DNA of 38,630 nt from a gamma proteobacterium symbiont of Ctena orbiculata (GCA_003094555.1 NATW01000099.1:1-38630), one strand, 5' to 3'. Positions 1-7,555 are shown, counted from the first letter of the stretch. A program made the numbers and translations. Notes: generated by a model from the letters alone, not told the origin.

Positions 1-28
1 CGGCGACCACAGGATGCTTTTTGGACAT
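1..28 (-). CDS. prkB: Phosphoribulokinase, N-terminal 9 codons only (cut by window edge)
   Basis: Reading leftward from an ATG at 26-28 gives MSKKHPVVA and runs off the window. A GGGAG ribosome binding site lies a few bases upstream (about 34-39 on the minus strand). The peptide matches the conserved start of proteobacterial phosphoribulokinases of the PrkB type (MS.KHP.. followed by the P-loop). The family phosphorylates ribulose 5-phosphate to ribulose 1,5-bisphosphate in the Calvin cycle, which would suit an autotroph; some heterotrophs (E. coli) also carry PrkB, so carbon fixation is not proven. Only nine residues are visible, so the call rests on a short but characteristic stretch and a well-placed start. 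Confidence 0.55.
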
Positions 29-338
29 ATGCTTCTCCCTTATCTAATTAATTATATTGTGCTGTCCGGTTGGCCTGTAACGAGGCTCTTTTAGTCTCAC
101 CGGACTAGGTTATGGGTAAAAAATTGCAGCCAACTATAACACGGGAAAATCCGATTTCCAGAAACAATGGAGTGTTGGCATGGACTGATTTCCACCCCAG
201 GGCTTTGCTAATGATGGCTTAAAATCTTCTGATTACCTTTTATGCTCAGCCATGGGAAGGAGGTTGTGACAGTTGTTTAACCTACTGAAAAATAAAGAAT
301 TATTTATACGGATTGAGGGCTAAAATAATAATGATCCA
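29..338. other. Non-coding leader region upstream of prkB
   Basis: No convincing gene is seen. The region should carry the prkB promoter on the minus strand. A TATAGT with an upstream TG (minus strand, 133-138) is a possible extended -10 without a good -35. A 7-bp inverted repeat, GTCCGGT (64-70) and ACCGGAC (99-105), would form a stem in the prkB leader. The stretch 240-338 is AT-rich and lies beyond the stop codon of the antiporter remnant. Confidence 0.4.
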
Positions 339-602
339 TCAAAATAGGCTGGTGTTCAACCAGAGGTGGAGCAGGATACTGGCGATGAAGCCGAGGGCGA
401 TTACGGGGGTCCAGCGGAGGTGAGAAAAGAAGGTGTATCTTCCCTGTGCCTAGCCCATGAGGGCGACTCCGGCTGCCGATCCAATCGAGAGTAGGCTGCC
501 GCCGATGCCAGCAGTGAGGGTGACCAAGAGCCATTGGCCGAGTGACATATCGGGACGCATGTTGAGCACCATGGTCATGGTGGGAATGTTTTCGACTGTT
601 GA
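339..602 (-). pseudogene. Remnant of NhaD-type Na+/H+ antiporter (C-terminal end, in-frame stop)
   Basis: On the minus strand one frame reads VENIPTMTMVLNMRPDMS, then GQWLLVTLTAGIGGSLLSIG, SAAGVALMG, a TAG stop at 450-452, AQGRYTFFSHLRWTPVIALG and a final TGA at 339-341. This is the C-terminal part of NhaD-family sodium/proton antiporters, in which the stop position normally holds Gln (MGQA.G.YTFF). About 88 codons survive; the N-terminal three quarters are absent and sequence upstream of about 602 no longer matches. A nonsense codon plus a missing 5' portion marks a decayed gene. A sequencing error could explain the stop but not the missing N-terminus. Confidence 0.75.
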
Positions 603-620
603 CGGGGCTGGGTGTGGTAA

Positions 621-642
621 GTGTCAAGTGAAAAAGTCACAC
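621..642. promoter_or_regulatory. Repeated 17-nt element, copy 1, upstream of the hypothetical gene at 732
   Basis: CAAGTGAAAAAGTCACA at 625-641 is identical to 1487-1503. Outer bases give an imperfect dyad (GTGT at 621-624, ACAC at 639-642). It lies 90 bp before a start codon, and the second copy lies 109 bp before the next gene, as expected for a shared regulator-binding site. Its function is inferred only from position and symmetry. Confidence 0.4.
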
Positions 643-731
643 CTTGGATGGTGTCATGTCATATGGGATCCGGTCTGAGAGGTGAATAGTTTAACTGAGA
701 GGGTTTAACGCGTTGCATCGAGGACCTGCTG

Positions 732-1391
732 ATGGATCACCTAGTGACAGAAGAGTACGAAGAAAACAGTCTCAATGAATTGGTATTGACAAGAAACATT
801 CTTTTGGCGCACCTCTTTGCCGGTAAACTTGCGCCGAGCGAGGTTTTGCGGATCGCAAGAAGATATTCAAACGTAACCCACTGGGAAGAGTTGCTTTGTG
901 CGGTATTCAATCCCAATGCATCACGCTTGATGGCAGTGGTCAGTATCCGTCAGCTGGATGGCTACAGCGGGGTGTTGCGTCGCCATGGCTCGCTAGAGTA
1001 TGTCAGGTTTTATGTCGATTGGGGCGACACTCATGGTCTGCAGGCGGTAGGGCTGAACCACTTCAAAGTGTGTGACGCGATCGAGGAGGGTGTAAAGCGA
1101 TCGCTCCCGTCCTATCATCTCGTCTCCTGTAGTTTCGAGGCCGAACGCTATAGGCAGGCTATTCGGCATGGCGTTCAACCCAAACTGAGGGCAGTCCTCT
1201 CCTGGAACCAGGTGCCGGATATCGATGTTGAATTCACACCGGTATTCGGTAATCAGGTGGATTCGCACATCAGTATCGATTCTATCGATGAGTTAACATC
1301 CCTGTTCAGTATCGCCGAGGATATATCTGAAAAAGCCATGTTGCATTTAGGGTATCGGCAATCATCCACACTCGAAGCGGGTGTCCAGTGA
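732..1391 (+). CDS. Conserved hypothetical protein, 219 aa
   Basis: Start ATG 732 has GAGGA at 720-724, seven bases upstream. No signal peptide or membrane segment is apparent. The central part reads VVSIRQLDGYSGVLRRHGSL, then EYVRFYVDWGDTHGL, and later LPSYHL and LRAVLSWNQVPD, followed by P-x-FGNxxDSHI. I recall this order (S.EYVRFY.D.G, then V.AILSWN..P.......GN..D) from an uncharacterised bacterial family, but I cannot name a domain or function. It precedes a sugar-phosphate transferase and shares an upstream 17-nt element with it, so co-regulation is possible. Codon use looks ordinary for the window. Confidence 0.7.
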   Translation: MDHLVTEEYEENSLNELVLTRNILLAHLFAGKLAPSEVLRIARRYSNVTHWEELLCAVFNPNASRLMAVVSIRQLDGYSGVLRRHGSLEYVRFYVDWGDTHGLQAVGLNHFKVCDAIEEGVKRSLPSYHLVSCSFEAERYRQAIRHGVQPKLRAVLSWNQVPDIDVEFTPVFGNQVDSHISIDSIDELTSLFSIAEDISEKAMLHLGYRQSSTLEAGVQ

Positions 1392-1481
1392 GAGAAGTCG
1401 ACTGGGCGCAATAGCAAACAACGATAAAGAACCTCTAGCTTACTCCAAAGCTGTCTCCTGACTGATGTGAGAACCTATCGA

Positions 1482-1503
1482 TGTGACAAGTGAAAAAGTC
1501 ACA
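1482..1503. promoter_or_regulatory. Repeated 17-nt element, copy 2, perfect dyad upstream of the sugar transferase
   Basis: TGTGAC (1482-1487), ten bases, then GTCACA (1498-1503) form a perfect 6-bp inverted repeat. The right 17 bases are identical to copy 1. The next start codon is at 1613. The spacing of the half-sites (TGTGA-N12-TCACA) is longer than a standard CRP site (N6), so a different dimeric regulator or an RNA hairpin is more likely. Confidence 0.45.
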
Positions 1504-1612
1504 AATCTCAAGTGCTTCATTCGATACTTACAAGCAGTCACTATCTGAAATCATATTACCCATAGGATCCTAAACACAGCTGATTGGTAATAAGCCTGGA
1601 AGTGGTAGATCC

Positions 1613-2422
1613 ATGCAGTTGGCAAGGGCTGTGAATGAGATCAATAACAGAATATTCGGAACGAGGATCGTGGCTATGAGCAGAGATTACCAGTCTACTT
1701 CCAGTGACTTCAATACTGATTACCAACTGGATCAAATCGATACGACCGATTCGCTAGGTGTTATCCATCCTGTCGCTTCGATCAGGGATTATCTTGATTT
1801 CAACAAATTGGTTCTTGGTAAAACAGCGGCACACAGGATATTCGGTAAAAGACAGTTTGATATCATCATGAGTCTTTTGATCCTTGTGCTCGCGAGTCCA
1901 GTCATGCTCACCATCATGGCCCTGATCTGGTTGAGCACATATGGGCGTGATCCTGTCTTCTACCGACAGCTTCGCGTTGGTTACAAAGGCCGGGAATTCT
2001 ATGTATTGAAATTCAGGAGCATGCGGGTCGATGCAGAGAAGTCAGGGCCTCAGATGGCAAGCGTGAATGATTCACGTGTAACCTGCATTGGTCGGGTCAT
2101 ACGCAGTACACGTATTGACGAGCTACCGCAACTGTTGAATGTCCTGAAAGGCGAGATGAGTCTGGTCGGTCCGAGACCGGAGAGGCCGGAGTTTGTTTCG
2201 GGTTTTCAAAAACAGATCAATGGGTATGCACTCAGGCATCAGGTGAAGCCAGGTATCACTGGTTGGGCCCAGGTGCGATATCCCTATGGTGAGACGGTCG
2301 AAGATGCCGCCAACAAACTTTACTACGACCTGACTTACATTCGTCGAAGCAGTCTGTGGCTGGATATCCTCATTCTTATGCAAACCATACCGGTTGTATT
2401 GACCGGGCATGGCGCGAGATAG
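1613..2422 (+). CDS. Undecaprenyl-phosphate sugar-1-phosphate transferase (EPS/PEP-CTERM-associated type)
   Basis: A 269-aa bacterial sugar transferase (Bac_transf family). It moves a sugar 1-phosphate from a nucleotide sugar to undecaprenyl phosphate, the priming step of exopolysaccharide or O-antigen synthesis at the inner membrane. Visible signs: KRQFDII before one membrane helix (about residues 85-105), then [18 protein letters not shown], the catalytic Asp-Glu in [11 protein letters not shown], and [11 protein letters not shown]. The end ([20 protein letters not shown] through GHGAR) resembles the EpsB-like family linked to PEP-CTERM/exosortase clusters. It lacks the N-terminal multi-helix half of long WbaP-type enzymes; about 80 unrelated residues precede the core. 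The start at 1613 follows a GGAAGTGG stretch; ATG 1676 is an alternative. No glycosyltransferase or exosortase gene lies nearby. Confidence 0.85.
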   Translation: MQLARAVNEINNRIFGTRIVAMSRDYQSTSSDFNTDYQLDQIDTTDSLGVIHPVASIRDYLDFNKLVLGKTAAHRIFGKRQFDIIMSLLILVLASPVMLTIMALIWLSTYGRDPVFYRQLRVGYKGREFYVLKFRSMRVDAEKSGPQMASVNDSRVTCIGRVIRSTRIDELPQLLNVLKGEMSLVGPRPERPEFVSGFQKQINGYALRHQVKPGITGWAQVRYPYGETVEDAANKLYYDLTYIRRSSLWLDILILMQTIPVVLTGHGAR

Positions 2423-2489
2423 AGGAGGGTATGCGTGGAGTATCAGGTTCCCGGAAACAGGTTTCTCTAACGAGATAGAGGTCAAAATC

Positions 2490-2933
2490 ATGTGGGAGAC
2501 GCGTAACAATTCATTGTGTATCGATGTGCGCAGTAGTGTGGAAGTCCTGTTGTTAGGCTCCCTGGAGATGGCTGATGCGCATATTCCCTATGCCGACGTT
2601 GATATGGATGAGTGGTGTGAATACATGAAGGCCTATAGAAGTCAGTCAAACAATGCCTTTCTGCTTTGTGTTGATGAACTGTTAATTGAACGTGGATTGA
2701 ACAGAAGCTGCGCTTTGAGTCTCGTTGCCTCATCTTATCGCCAGGGTGTCATGGCGGCCAACATTCTTTCTGTCGCGGGTTATGGAAACGTGGCAGTTAC
2801 CTTTGGCAGGAAAAGCGATTCTGTCTTTGGTCCGGCTGGAATTGGCAATAATCGCGATTTCAAGCAGGGGCGTCAAACCAATAATATATCGACAAGATCC
2901 TTCAATAGGCAAATGGGAGAGCGCTTGCATTGA
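2490..2933 (+). CDS. Rhodanese-like domain protein lacking the catalytic cysteine
   Basis: 147 aa from ATG 2490, chosen because AGAGG (2477-2481) sits upstream; the frame is open back to 2409, which would overlap the transferase. The fold pattern is rhodanese-like: CIDVRSSVEVLLLGSLEMA, then DAHIPYADVDMDEW, a strand NAFLLCVDE, and ALSLVASSYRQGVMAANILS followed by VAGYGNVAVTFG. In active rhodaneses the loop reads CR-x-G-x-R-S; here VASSYRQG aligns with no Cys, so sulfur transfer by the usual route is unlikely. The last 35 residues are polar and unrelated to the domain. It lies 67 bp after the sugar transferase and could be co-transcribed. The domain call is moderate, the loss of Cys is seen directly. 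Confidence 0.6.
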   Translation: MWETRNNSLCIDVRSSVEVLLLGSLEMADAHIPYADVDMDEWCEYMKAYRSQSNNAFLLCVDELLIERGLNRSCALSLVASSYRQGVMAANILSVAGYGNVAVTFGRKSDSVFGPAGIGNNRDFKQGRQTNNISTRSFNRQMGERLH

Positions 2934-2983
2934 GTTTTATACGTGTCTTAGCAGCGCATGGATTCGTAAATTGCGTGGGGCGC

Positions 2984-5137
2984 TCAAACCAGATTTTGCC
3001 GTGATCTCCTGCGTTCCCGGAACTGATTCACATAGTACTGCGTGGGTCCATCATTGGGGTGATCTTTCAGGATAAGCTTGAATTGTTGGTATGCTGTCTC
3101 CCGATCACCGTATATCCATTCCGCAAGGGCTTTGGCAAAATCCTCATGCAACTGGCGTAGCTGGGGTGTGACATCCACACTCATGGCGGAGATCTCGTAG
3201 ATTGTGACGGATTGCTGTTTACCGGCAACAGCGAATTCCCCCACCTCACGCGTCGCAATACCCATAAGTCCTTCCACTGCCACGTTTGAGGCGAGGATTG
3301 CGGTTCCCAGTTGTTTATTGAGATTTTCGATACGTGATGTAGTGTTCACCATATCGCCTACAGCCCGGTATTCGAAATGGTCGATGGCACCAACATGGCT
3401 CATGACCAATTCGCCGGCATGTAGACCTATGCGGGTGAAGAGTTTTGGTTCCAGTTGAGACTGTTGCAGGGAACGATTGATAGCCAATGCCGCTTCGCAA
3501 GCCTGCTGGTGCAGGGAGATATCGGGTTCGGTGGATGGCCAGATCGCAAACATCGCATCACCGACCACGTCTGAAACCACACCATTTCTGGTTCGCACCG
3601 GTTTAAACAGGACTTCATAGTAGCGGTTGAGGTAGGCTTGCAGATCCACCGGATCCATGTTTTCCGCAAATTTCGTGTAGCCTTGCGCGTCGGTTGCCAA
3701 GCATACACCGAAGGCGGAACTGGTATCCGTCATAGGTTCCCTTTTTTGTTGGGCAAGGTTATCGATGACATCTCCAGGGAGATAGTAACCAAACAGCTCC
3801 CGCAGCCGCTCTCGACTGCTGCGCATTTGACGATAGTGCAAGGTTTGGCCCAGGATCAGCGCCAGCGTGGTTTGTACTACAAGCGGAACAAACAAGGGAA
3901 GCCAAACATGCAACTGGTTGAAAAGATTGTAAACAAGAATGAAATAGGCCGAGGAAACGAGCAGTCCCGCGAGGATGCCGCGTATCCCCGGCAGCCAACG
4001 GAACAGCAGGGTTATACCCAAACCGTAGATGAGTAGAAGCAGCGCCATATAGAAATCGTCCAGTATCGAGAGTGTCTCTGATGTCAGTAGATTGGCGAAC
4101 GCTGTGGCTGCAATCTCAACACCACTCAGGTCGAGGCCGTTGGGTTGTGAGAAAACCGTATAGAAGCCGTCCTTCTGTCTTGGCTGGTAGGTGCCCGCAT
4201 ATCCGACGAAGACAACCTTGCCTTTGAGATTGGCAAGCTCTTCCGGTGCGGCTTGAAGGGCATGATGTATCGGTATTGTGGGTATGCTTCCTGGAGGGCC
4301 GTAAAAATTTAAATAGGGGTGTGCATCACCTGTATAGAGTTTCAGTAGTGCGTTGAAGCGTTGTCGCTGAAGCGTGGTTTGTTGTGACGCTTGGCCGGCA
4401 GAGAAGGCCTCCAGGAGGCGTGCTTGAAGGGAGCTGTCGTCGCGTATGCGACTCACAATGCGCGCATGGGTCTGCTTGTCGTTGACTAGATTGGATGACT
4501 CACCTATGGATTGCAGTAGACCATTCAGCAGCCTGCCATCAGGGTCAACTAACAGCTGTAGTGCAGCGGCCGGCAGGGAGATCAACCTGTTTTCACCTGT
4601 GAATGTCCAAAAACGGCTCACCCTGACCGGGATCTTAGGCAATACGAAAGGGGCAATACCCACCGCTGCATCGACAAGTGTTTCTGTCGGTGGTAGCAAT
4701 CTTTCGATATCTACATTAGCCTGCTCTTCCGTCAGCCGTTGCTGCTCCAGATAGGCGACGAGCAGGACGTTTCCGGCACGCTGTATGGCCCTTGCCATGG
4801 TCTGATCGGGGCCGGGTTGGCGTGACTTCTTAAAGAAGATATCGTATGCGATTACCGCCACACCTGCTTGGGTCAAGCGATCGATCAACTTGGCATGGAG
4901 TGATCGGGGCCACTCTGGAATCTCCTCACCCAACCCGAGCTGTTCTGCCGTCTGGCCATTGATTGAGATAATCGCGATCTGCTCTGGAGGCGGGCGCTGT
5001 CCACGCATTTCAAACAACAGACTGAGACCTATGCTCTCCTCCCAGGAAGCACTACCTGGCGTGAAGCTGATCACAATTCCAATCAGACCAATGAACATGC
5101 CAAACAAGGTTGAACGAAGAACGGTCTCTCTATTCAT
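2984..5137 (-). CDS. CHASE2-domain class III adenylate/guanylate cyclase
   Basis: 717 aa. Residues about 10-30 are a membrane anchor, followed by a long extracytoplasmic CHASE2 sensor (PPEQIAIISINGQTAEQLG, WPRSLHAKLIDRLTQAG, VIAYDIFF, and later LKGKVVFVGYAGTYQ). Three hydrophobic segments follow at about 350-430. The cytoplasmic cyclase domain covers about 470-650. The two metal-binding Asp are present (ATDAQGYT; VVGDAMFAIW), as are the transition-state Asn and Arg in GDMVNTTSRIE. The usual purine-selecting Lys before the second metal Asp aligns with Asp (SDVVGD) and the second selector position with Arg (EYRAVGD), so nucleotide specificity cannot be assigned by rule. The C-terminal tail is helical (QLHEDFAKALAEW through about 717), TPR-like in feel. 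The gene diverges from a Crp-family regulator, 128 bp apart. Confidence 0.9.
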   Translation of the reverse strand: MNRETVLRSTLFGMFIGLIGIVISFTPGSASWEESIGLSLLFEMRGQRPPPEQIAIISINGQTAEQLGLGEEIPEWPRSLHAKLIDRLTQAGVAVIAYDIFFKKSRQPGPDQTMARAIQRAGNVLLVAYLEQQRLTEEQANVDIERLLPPTETLVDAAVGIAPFVLPKIPVRVSRFWTFTGENRLISLPAAALQLLVDPDGRLLNGLLQSIGESSNLVNDKQTHARIVSRIRDDSSLQARLLEAFSAGQASQQTTLQRQRFNALLKLYTGDAHPYLNFYGPPGSIPTIPIHHALQAAPEELANLKGKVVFVGYAGTYQPRQKDGFYTVFSQPNGLDLSGVEIAATAFANLLTSETLSILDDFYMALLLLIYGLGITLLFRWLPGIRGILAGLLVSSAYFILVYNLFNQLHVWLPLFVPLVVQTTLALILGQTLHYRQMRSSRERLRELFGYYLPGDVIDNLAQQKREPMTDTSSAFGVCLATDAQGYTKFAENMDPVDLQAYLNRYYEVLFKPVRTRNGVVSDVVGDAMFAIWPSTEPDISLHQQACEAALAINRSLQQSQLEPKLFTRIGLHAGELVMSHVGAIDHFEYRAVGDMVNTTSRIENLNKQLGTAILASNVAVEGLMGIATREVGEFAVAGKQQSVTIYEISAMSVDVTPQLRQLHEDFAKALAEWIYGDRETAYQQFKLILKDHPNDGPTQYYVNQFRERRRSRQNLV

Positions 5138-5153
5138 TCGGCATTCTCTGGAT

Positions 5154-5173
5154 TGGTGAGACCGTCATCACCA
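5154..5173. promoter_or_regulatory. Inverted repeat between cyclase and Crp-family genes, candidate operator
   Basis: TGGTGA (5154-5159), eight bases, TCACCA (5168-5173) is a perfect 6-bp dyad in the divergent promoter region, 17-36 bases before the cyclase start. It resembles a CRP-type site (TGTGA-N6-TCACA) in half-site sequence but is two bases wider. A second short dyad, CAGTT-TTTG-AACTG, follows at 5172-5185. Binding by the neighbouring regulator is inference. Confidence 0.35.
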
Positions 5174-5253
5174 GTTTTTGAACTGCTAACATCGATTTCG
5201 ACCTGGTATGTAGAATTTTTTCTGTTAAAGTCATATAAGGTGTTTAGAGAGTA

Positions 5254-5259
5254 TATAAT
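5254..5259 (+). promoter_or_regulatory. Consensus -10 TATAAT just before the Crp-family start; possible leaderless mRNA
   Basis: TATAAT at 5254-5259 ends six bases before ATG 5266, so transcription from it would begin at or near the start codon. No Shine-Dalgarno sequence lies at normal distance before this ATG, which agrees with leaderless translation. No convincing -35 box is seen 16-18 bases upstream (TCATAT), suggesting an activated promoter or a chance match. Confidence 0.35.
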
Positions 5260-5265
5260 ACGATT

Positions 5266-5910
5266 ATGATTGAGAACGTCTCCATCTTCGAGGGTATGGC
5301 GCCAAGTGATCTGGCAGTGATTGAACAACGGATGGTTCGCAGGACCTATCCAAGAAACACCATTATTCTTTCTGAAGGGGATAATAGTGATTCACTGTAT
5401 GTCATCCTCAGTGGCAGAGTGAAGGTTTACCTGAATGATGAAAATGGCAAGGAGGCGATCATCAACTATCAGGAAGAGGGTGAGTATTTCGGAGAACTTT
5501 CGCTGATCGATGATTACAAACGATCAGCTTCAATCATGACCATGGTCAAATCAACCATGGCTATTATGTCCAAGCAGGCATTCCATCAGGTGTTAAAGAG
5601 CAATCCCGATATTGCCATTCATCTGTTGAAGGATATGGTGCAGAGGGTGAGAAACTTGACCGATGAGGTCAAGAGTCTGGCCCTTTCGGATGTCTATGGG
5701 CGGCTGAGCAAGACCCTTATGAGCCTGGCGACGGAGCGGGATGGCATGCTGGTGATAGAGGGTCACGTCACTCAGCAGGAACTGGCAAATCGGATTGGCG
5801 CATCGCGGGAAATGGTCTGTCGTATCTTCAAGGACCTGGTCAAAGGTGGTTATATCACGACCAGTTCCAATCAGTTCACCATCAACAAGCAGCTGCCTGC
5901 ACGCTATTGA
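5266..5910 (+). CDS. Crp/Fnr-family transcriptional regulator
   Basis: 214 aa. The N-terminal cyclic-nucleotide-binding domain begins right at the usual point (VSIFEGMAPSDL), supporting the start. The phosphate-binding cassette reads GEYFGELSLID with R-S following: Gly76-Glu77 and Arg86-Ser87 correspond to the cAMP ligands Gly71-Glu72 and Arg82-Ser83 of E. coli CRP, so cyclic nucleotide binding is plausible. No Fnr cysteine cluster is present. A helical linker leads to a Crp-type winged helix at about 150-210 with TQQELANRIGASREMVCRIF as the recognition region and a C-terminal wing (GGYITTSSNQFTI). Divergence from a class III cyclase suggests that the neighbour makes its ligand; this is inference. 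Confidence 0.92.
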   Translation: MIENVSIFEGMAPSDLAVIEQRMVRRTYPRNTIILSEGDNSDSLYVILSGRVKVYLNDENGKEAIINYQEEGEYFGELSLIDDYKRSASIMTMVKSTMAIMSKQAFHQVLKSNPDIAIHLLKDMVQRVRNLTDEVKSLALSDVYGRLSKTLMSLATERDGMLVIEGHVTQQELANRIGASREMVCRIFKDLVKGGYITTSSNQFTINKQLPARY

Positions 5911-5942
5911 GTCGCCTGCCAGGCAAAACCCCCTGAAACGCA

Positions 5943-6116
5943 ATGTGCTGTTTTACAGATAAACAGCGCACTCTTCCTGTGTGAACTATTCACTGTCAAC
6001 GCTAGCTGCAAAACCTTACTCTATCGGCATAGAGAATTTATTCTCATTCGAGCCAAAGATTGCCGGGTACCGGCCGCTAAGGATTTAAAGGGGGGTAATG
6101 CCTCCATTTTGGGTAG
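5943..6116 (+). other. Structured 3' region between the Crp-family gene and its terminator
   Basis: About 200 bases separate the Crp-family stop from the terminator at 6117. They hold several stems: GTGCTGTTT (5945-5953) with AAACAG-C-GCAC (5961-5971), GAGAAT-TT-ATTCTC near 6031-6044, and the palindrome CCGGGTACCGG near 6063-6073. No protein-coding frame is convincing. It may be a long 3' UTR or a separate small RNA using the same terminator; I could not match it to a riboswitch class I know. Confidence 0.3.
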
Positions 6117-6148
6117 CGCTCTCCGTTTCTACGGAGAGTGTTTTTTTT
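6117..6148 (+). terminator. Rho-independent terminator
   Basis: CTCTCCG (6119-6125), loop TTTCTA, CGGAGAG (6132-6138), with two further closing pairs (C6117-G6140 and a G-T pair), directly followed by eight T (6141-6148). It faces the plus strand and would end transcription from the Crp-family gene or a small RNA in its 3' region. The convergent dehydrogenase gene ends at 6155. Confidence 0.85.
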
Positions 6149-6154
6149 ACCCAT

Positions 6155-7552
6155 TTAAGACTCTGTATCGGGAAATCCGATGCCAGGGTTCAGGATCAGA
6201 TGTGGGTCGAACTGACGTTTTATTGCACGCATCAGATTTAGCGATACTGGCTCGATCTCCTGTTCCACATATTCCCGCTTCACCACCCCAATACCATGTT
6301 CTCCAGATAGGGTTCCACCCAAACTCAATACCAGACTGAAAAGTGATTTCAGGCAGTATTCACCGGCTTCAAGCTGCTTCGGATCATCAGGGTCCAGCAG
6401 TAGGTTGACATGGATATTTCCATTGCCTGCATGTCCAAAATTAACGATGGTGATACCGCTCTCCTGGGATAGATTTTGCAGGGATTCAATCAGTTTTGGG
6501 ATGCACGAGACAGGCACCACCACATCTTCATTGATCTTCTTTGGTGCGATATTTCTCAAGGCGGGGGAGAGGGCCTTGCGTGTTTTCCAAAGGCGCGCGA
6601 CCTCTTCCTGGGTCTCGGCCGTGTGGATCTCCAGCAGACCCTCCGTCTGTGCTGCACGGGCCAATGCATCGGTATCCTGCCTGATGCTGTGTTCCGAGCC
6701 GTCGACCTCTATCATTAACAGGGCCCCAACCCGGCTGTCGAGTCGTAGATCGGAGAATCCTCTAACCATTTCCAGTGCGGCACCATCCATAAACTCCAGT
6801 GCGCAAGGAATGACCGGCTGGCGCATGATCGAAGAGACGGCATTCGCTGCGCTGTGAATATCTCTGTAGCTGGCCTGAAGGGTACGCTTGGTTTGAGGTT
6901 TGGGTGTCAGTTTGAGGGTTGCCTCGGTAATGATTGCCAGGGTGCCTTCTGAGCCGATCAACAGTCGAGTAAGATCGTAGCCGACAACCCCCTTGGTGGT
7001 CCTTACCCCGGTAGTCATCGAATCACCACTGCCGGTAACCGCCTTCAGACCGAGGGTGTTGCCGCGAGGTGTGCCATATTTTACTGCCCGTGGACCAGCT
7101 GAATTGTACGCCAGGTTGCCACCGATGGTGCAGACCGCTGCGCTGGACGGGTCCGGTGGCCAGAAAAAGCCCTCTTCGCCAATATGATCCTGCAACTGCT
7201 TGTTGGTCACACCTGGCTGTACCCGTGCCAGTCTGTTCGCCACATCGAACTCGAGGATGCGGTTCATGCGTTCAAGGGAGAGAACAATACCGCTCTGCTG
7301 AGGAACAGTGGCACCGGTGGTACCGGTTCCCTTACCCCTTGTGACCAGAGGTATCCGATGTTGATGGCATAACCGGGCTATGGCAACGATCTGATCATGC
7401 TCCAGGGCAAACAGTACTGCCTCAGGGGTTGCCTGCAGACGGCTGTTGTCATACCCATAGGGCAGGCAGTCAGCGGGATCGGTAAAAAGACTCTCTTCGC
7501 CGACGATTGCCTTGAATTGCCTGATAAGGCCACTATCGAGATGGGTGTTCAA
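6155..7552 (-). CDS. FAD-linked D-2-hydroxyacid dehydrogenase (GlcD/D-lactate dehydrogenase type)
   Basis: 465 aa, the normal size for the GlcD/D-LDH family. The N-terminal FAD-binding domain (about 40-220) shows VTRGKGTGTTGATVP, VQPGVTNKQLQ, CTIGGNLAYNSAGPRAVKYG and LIGSEGTLAIITEATL. The C-terminal FAD-oxidase domain has the metal-binding NFGHAGNGNIHVNLL and the end motif GTLSGEHGIGVVKREYV. The family oxidises D-lactate, glycolate or 2-hydroxyglutarate and passes electrons to quinone or cytochrome. No iron-sulfur partner (GlcF) is seen here, favouring a D-LDH-like single subunit; the substrate is not resolved. The start lies four bases after the dolP stop, so it is translationally close to the envelope genes upstream. 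Confidence 0.9.
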   Translation of the reverse strand: MNTHLDSGLIRQFKAIVGEESLFTDPADCLPYGYDNSRLQATPEAVLFALEHDQIVAIARLCHQHRIPLVTRGKGTGTTGATVPQQSGIVLSLERMNRILEFDVANRLARVQPGVTNKQLQDHIGEEGFFWPPDPSSAAVCTIGGNLAYNSAGPRAVKYGTPRGNTLGLKAVTGSGDSMTTGVRTTKGVVGYDLTRLLIGSEGTLAIITEATLKLTPKPQTKRTLQASYRDIHSAANAVSSIMRQPVIPCALEFMDGAALEMVRGFSDLRLDSRVGALLMIEVDGSEHSIRQDTDALARAAQTEGLLEIHTAETQEEVARLWKTRKALSPALRNIAPKKINEDVVVPVSCIPKLIESLQNLSQESGITIVNFGHAGNGNIHVNLLLDPDDPKQLEAGEYCLKSLFSLVLSLGGTLSGEHGIGVVKREYVEQEIEPVSLNLMRAIKRQFDPHLILNPGIGFPDTES

Positions 7553-7555
7553 GGA

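Noticed and set aside
700-716. Possible sigma-54 promoter (GG and TTGCA) before the gene at 732
   Set aside because: The GG to GC distance is one base too long and the -24 element lacks the TGGCAC match.
2725-3075. Plus-strand frame overlapping the rhodanese-like gene and the cyclase end
   Set aside because: Different frame with no start signal; overlaps two better-supported genes.
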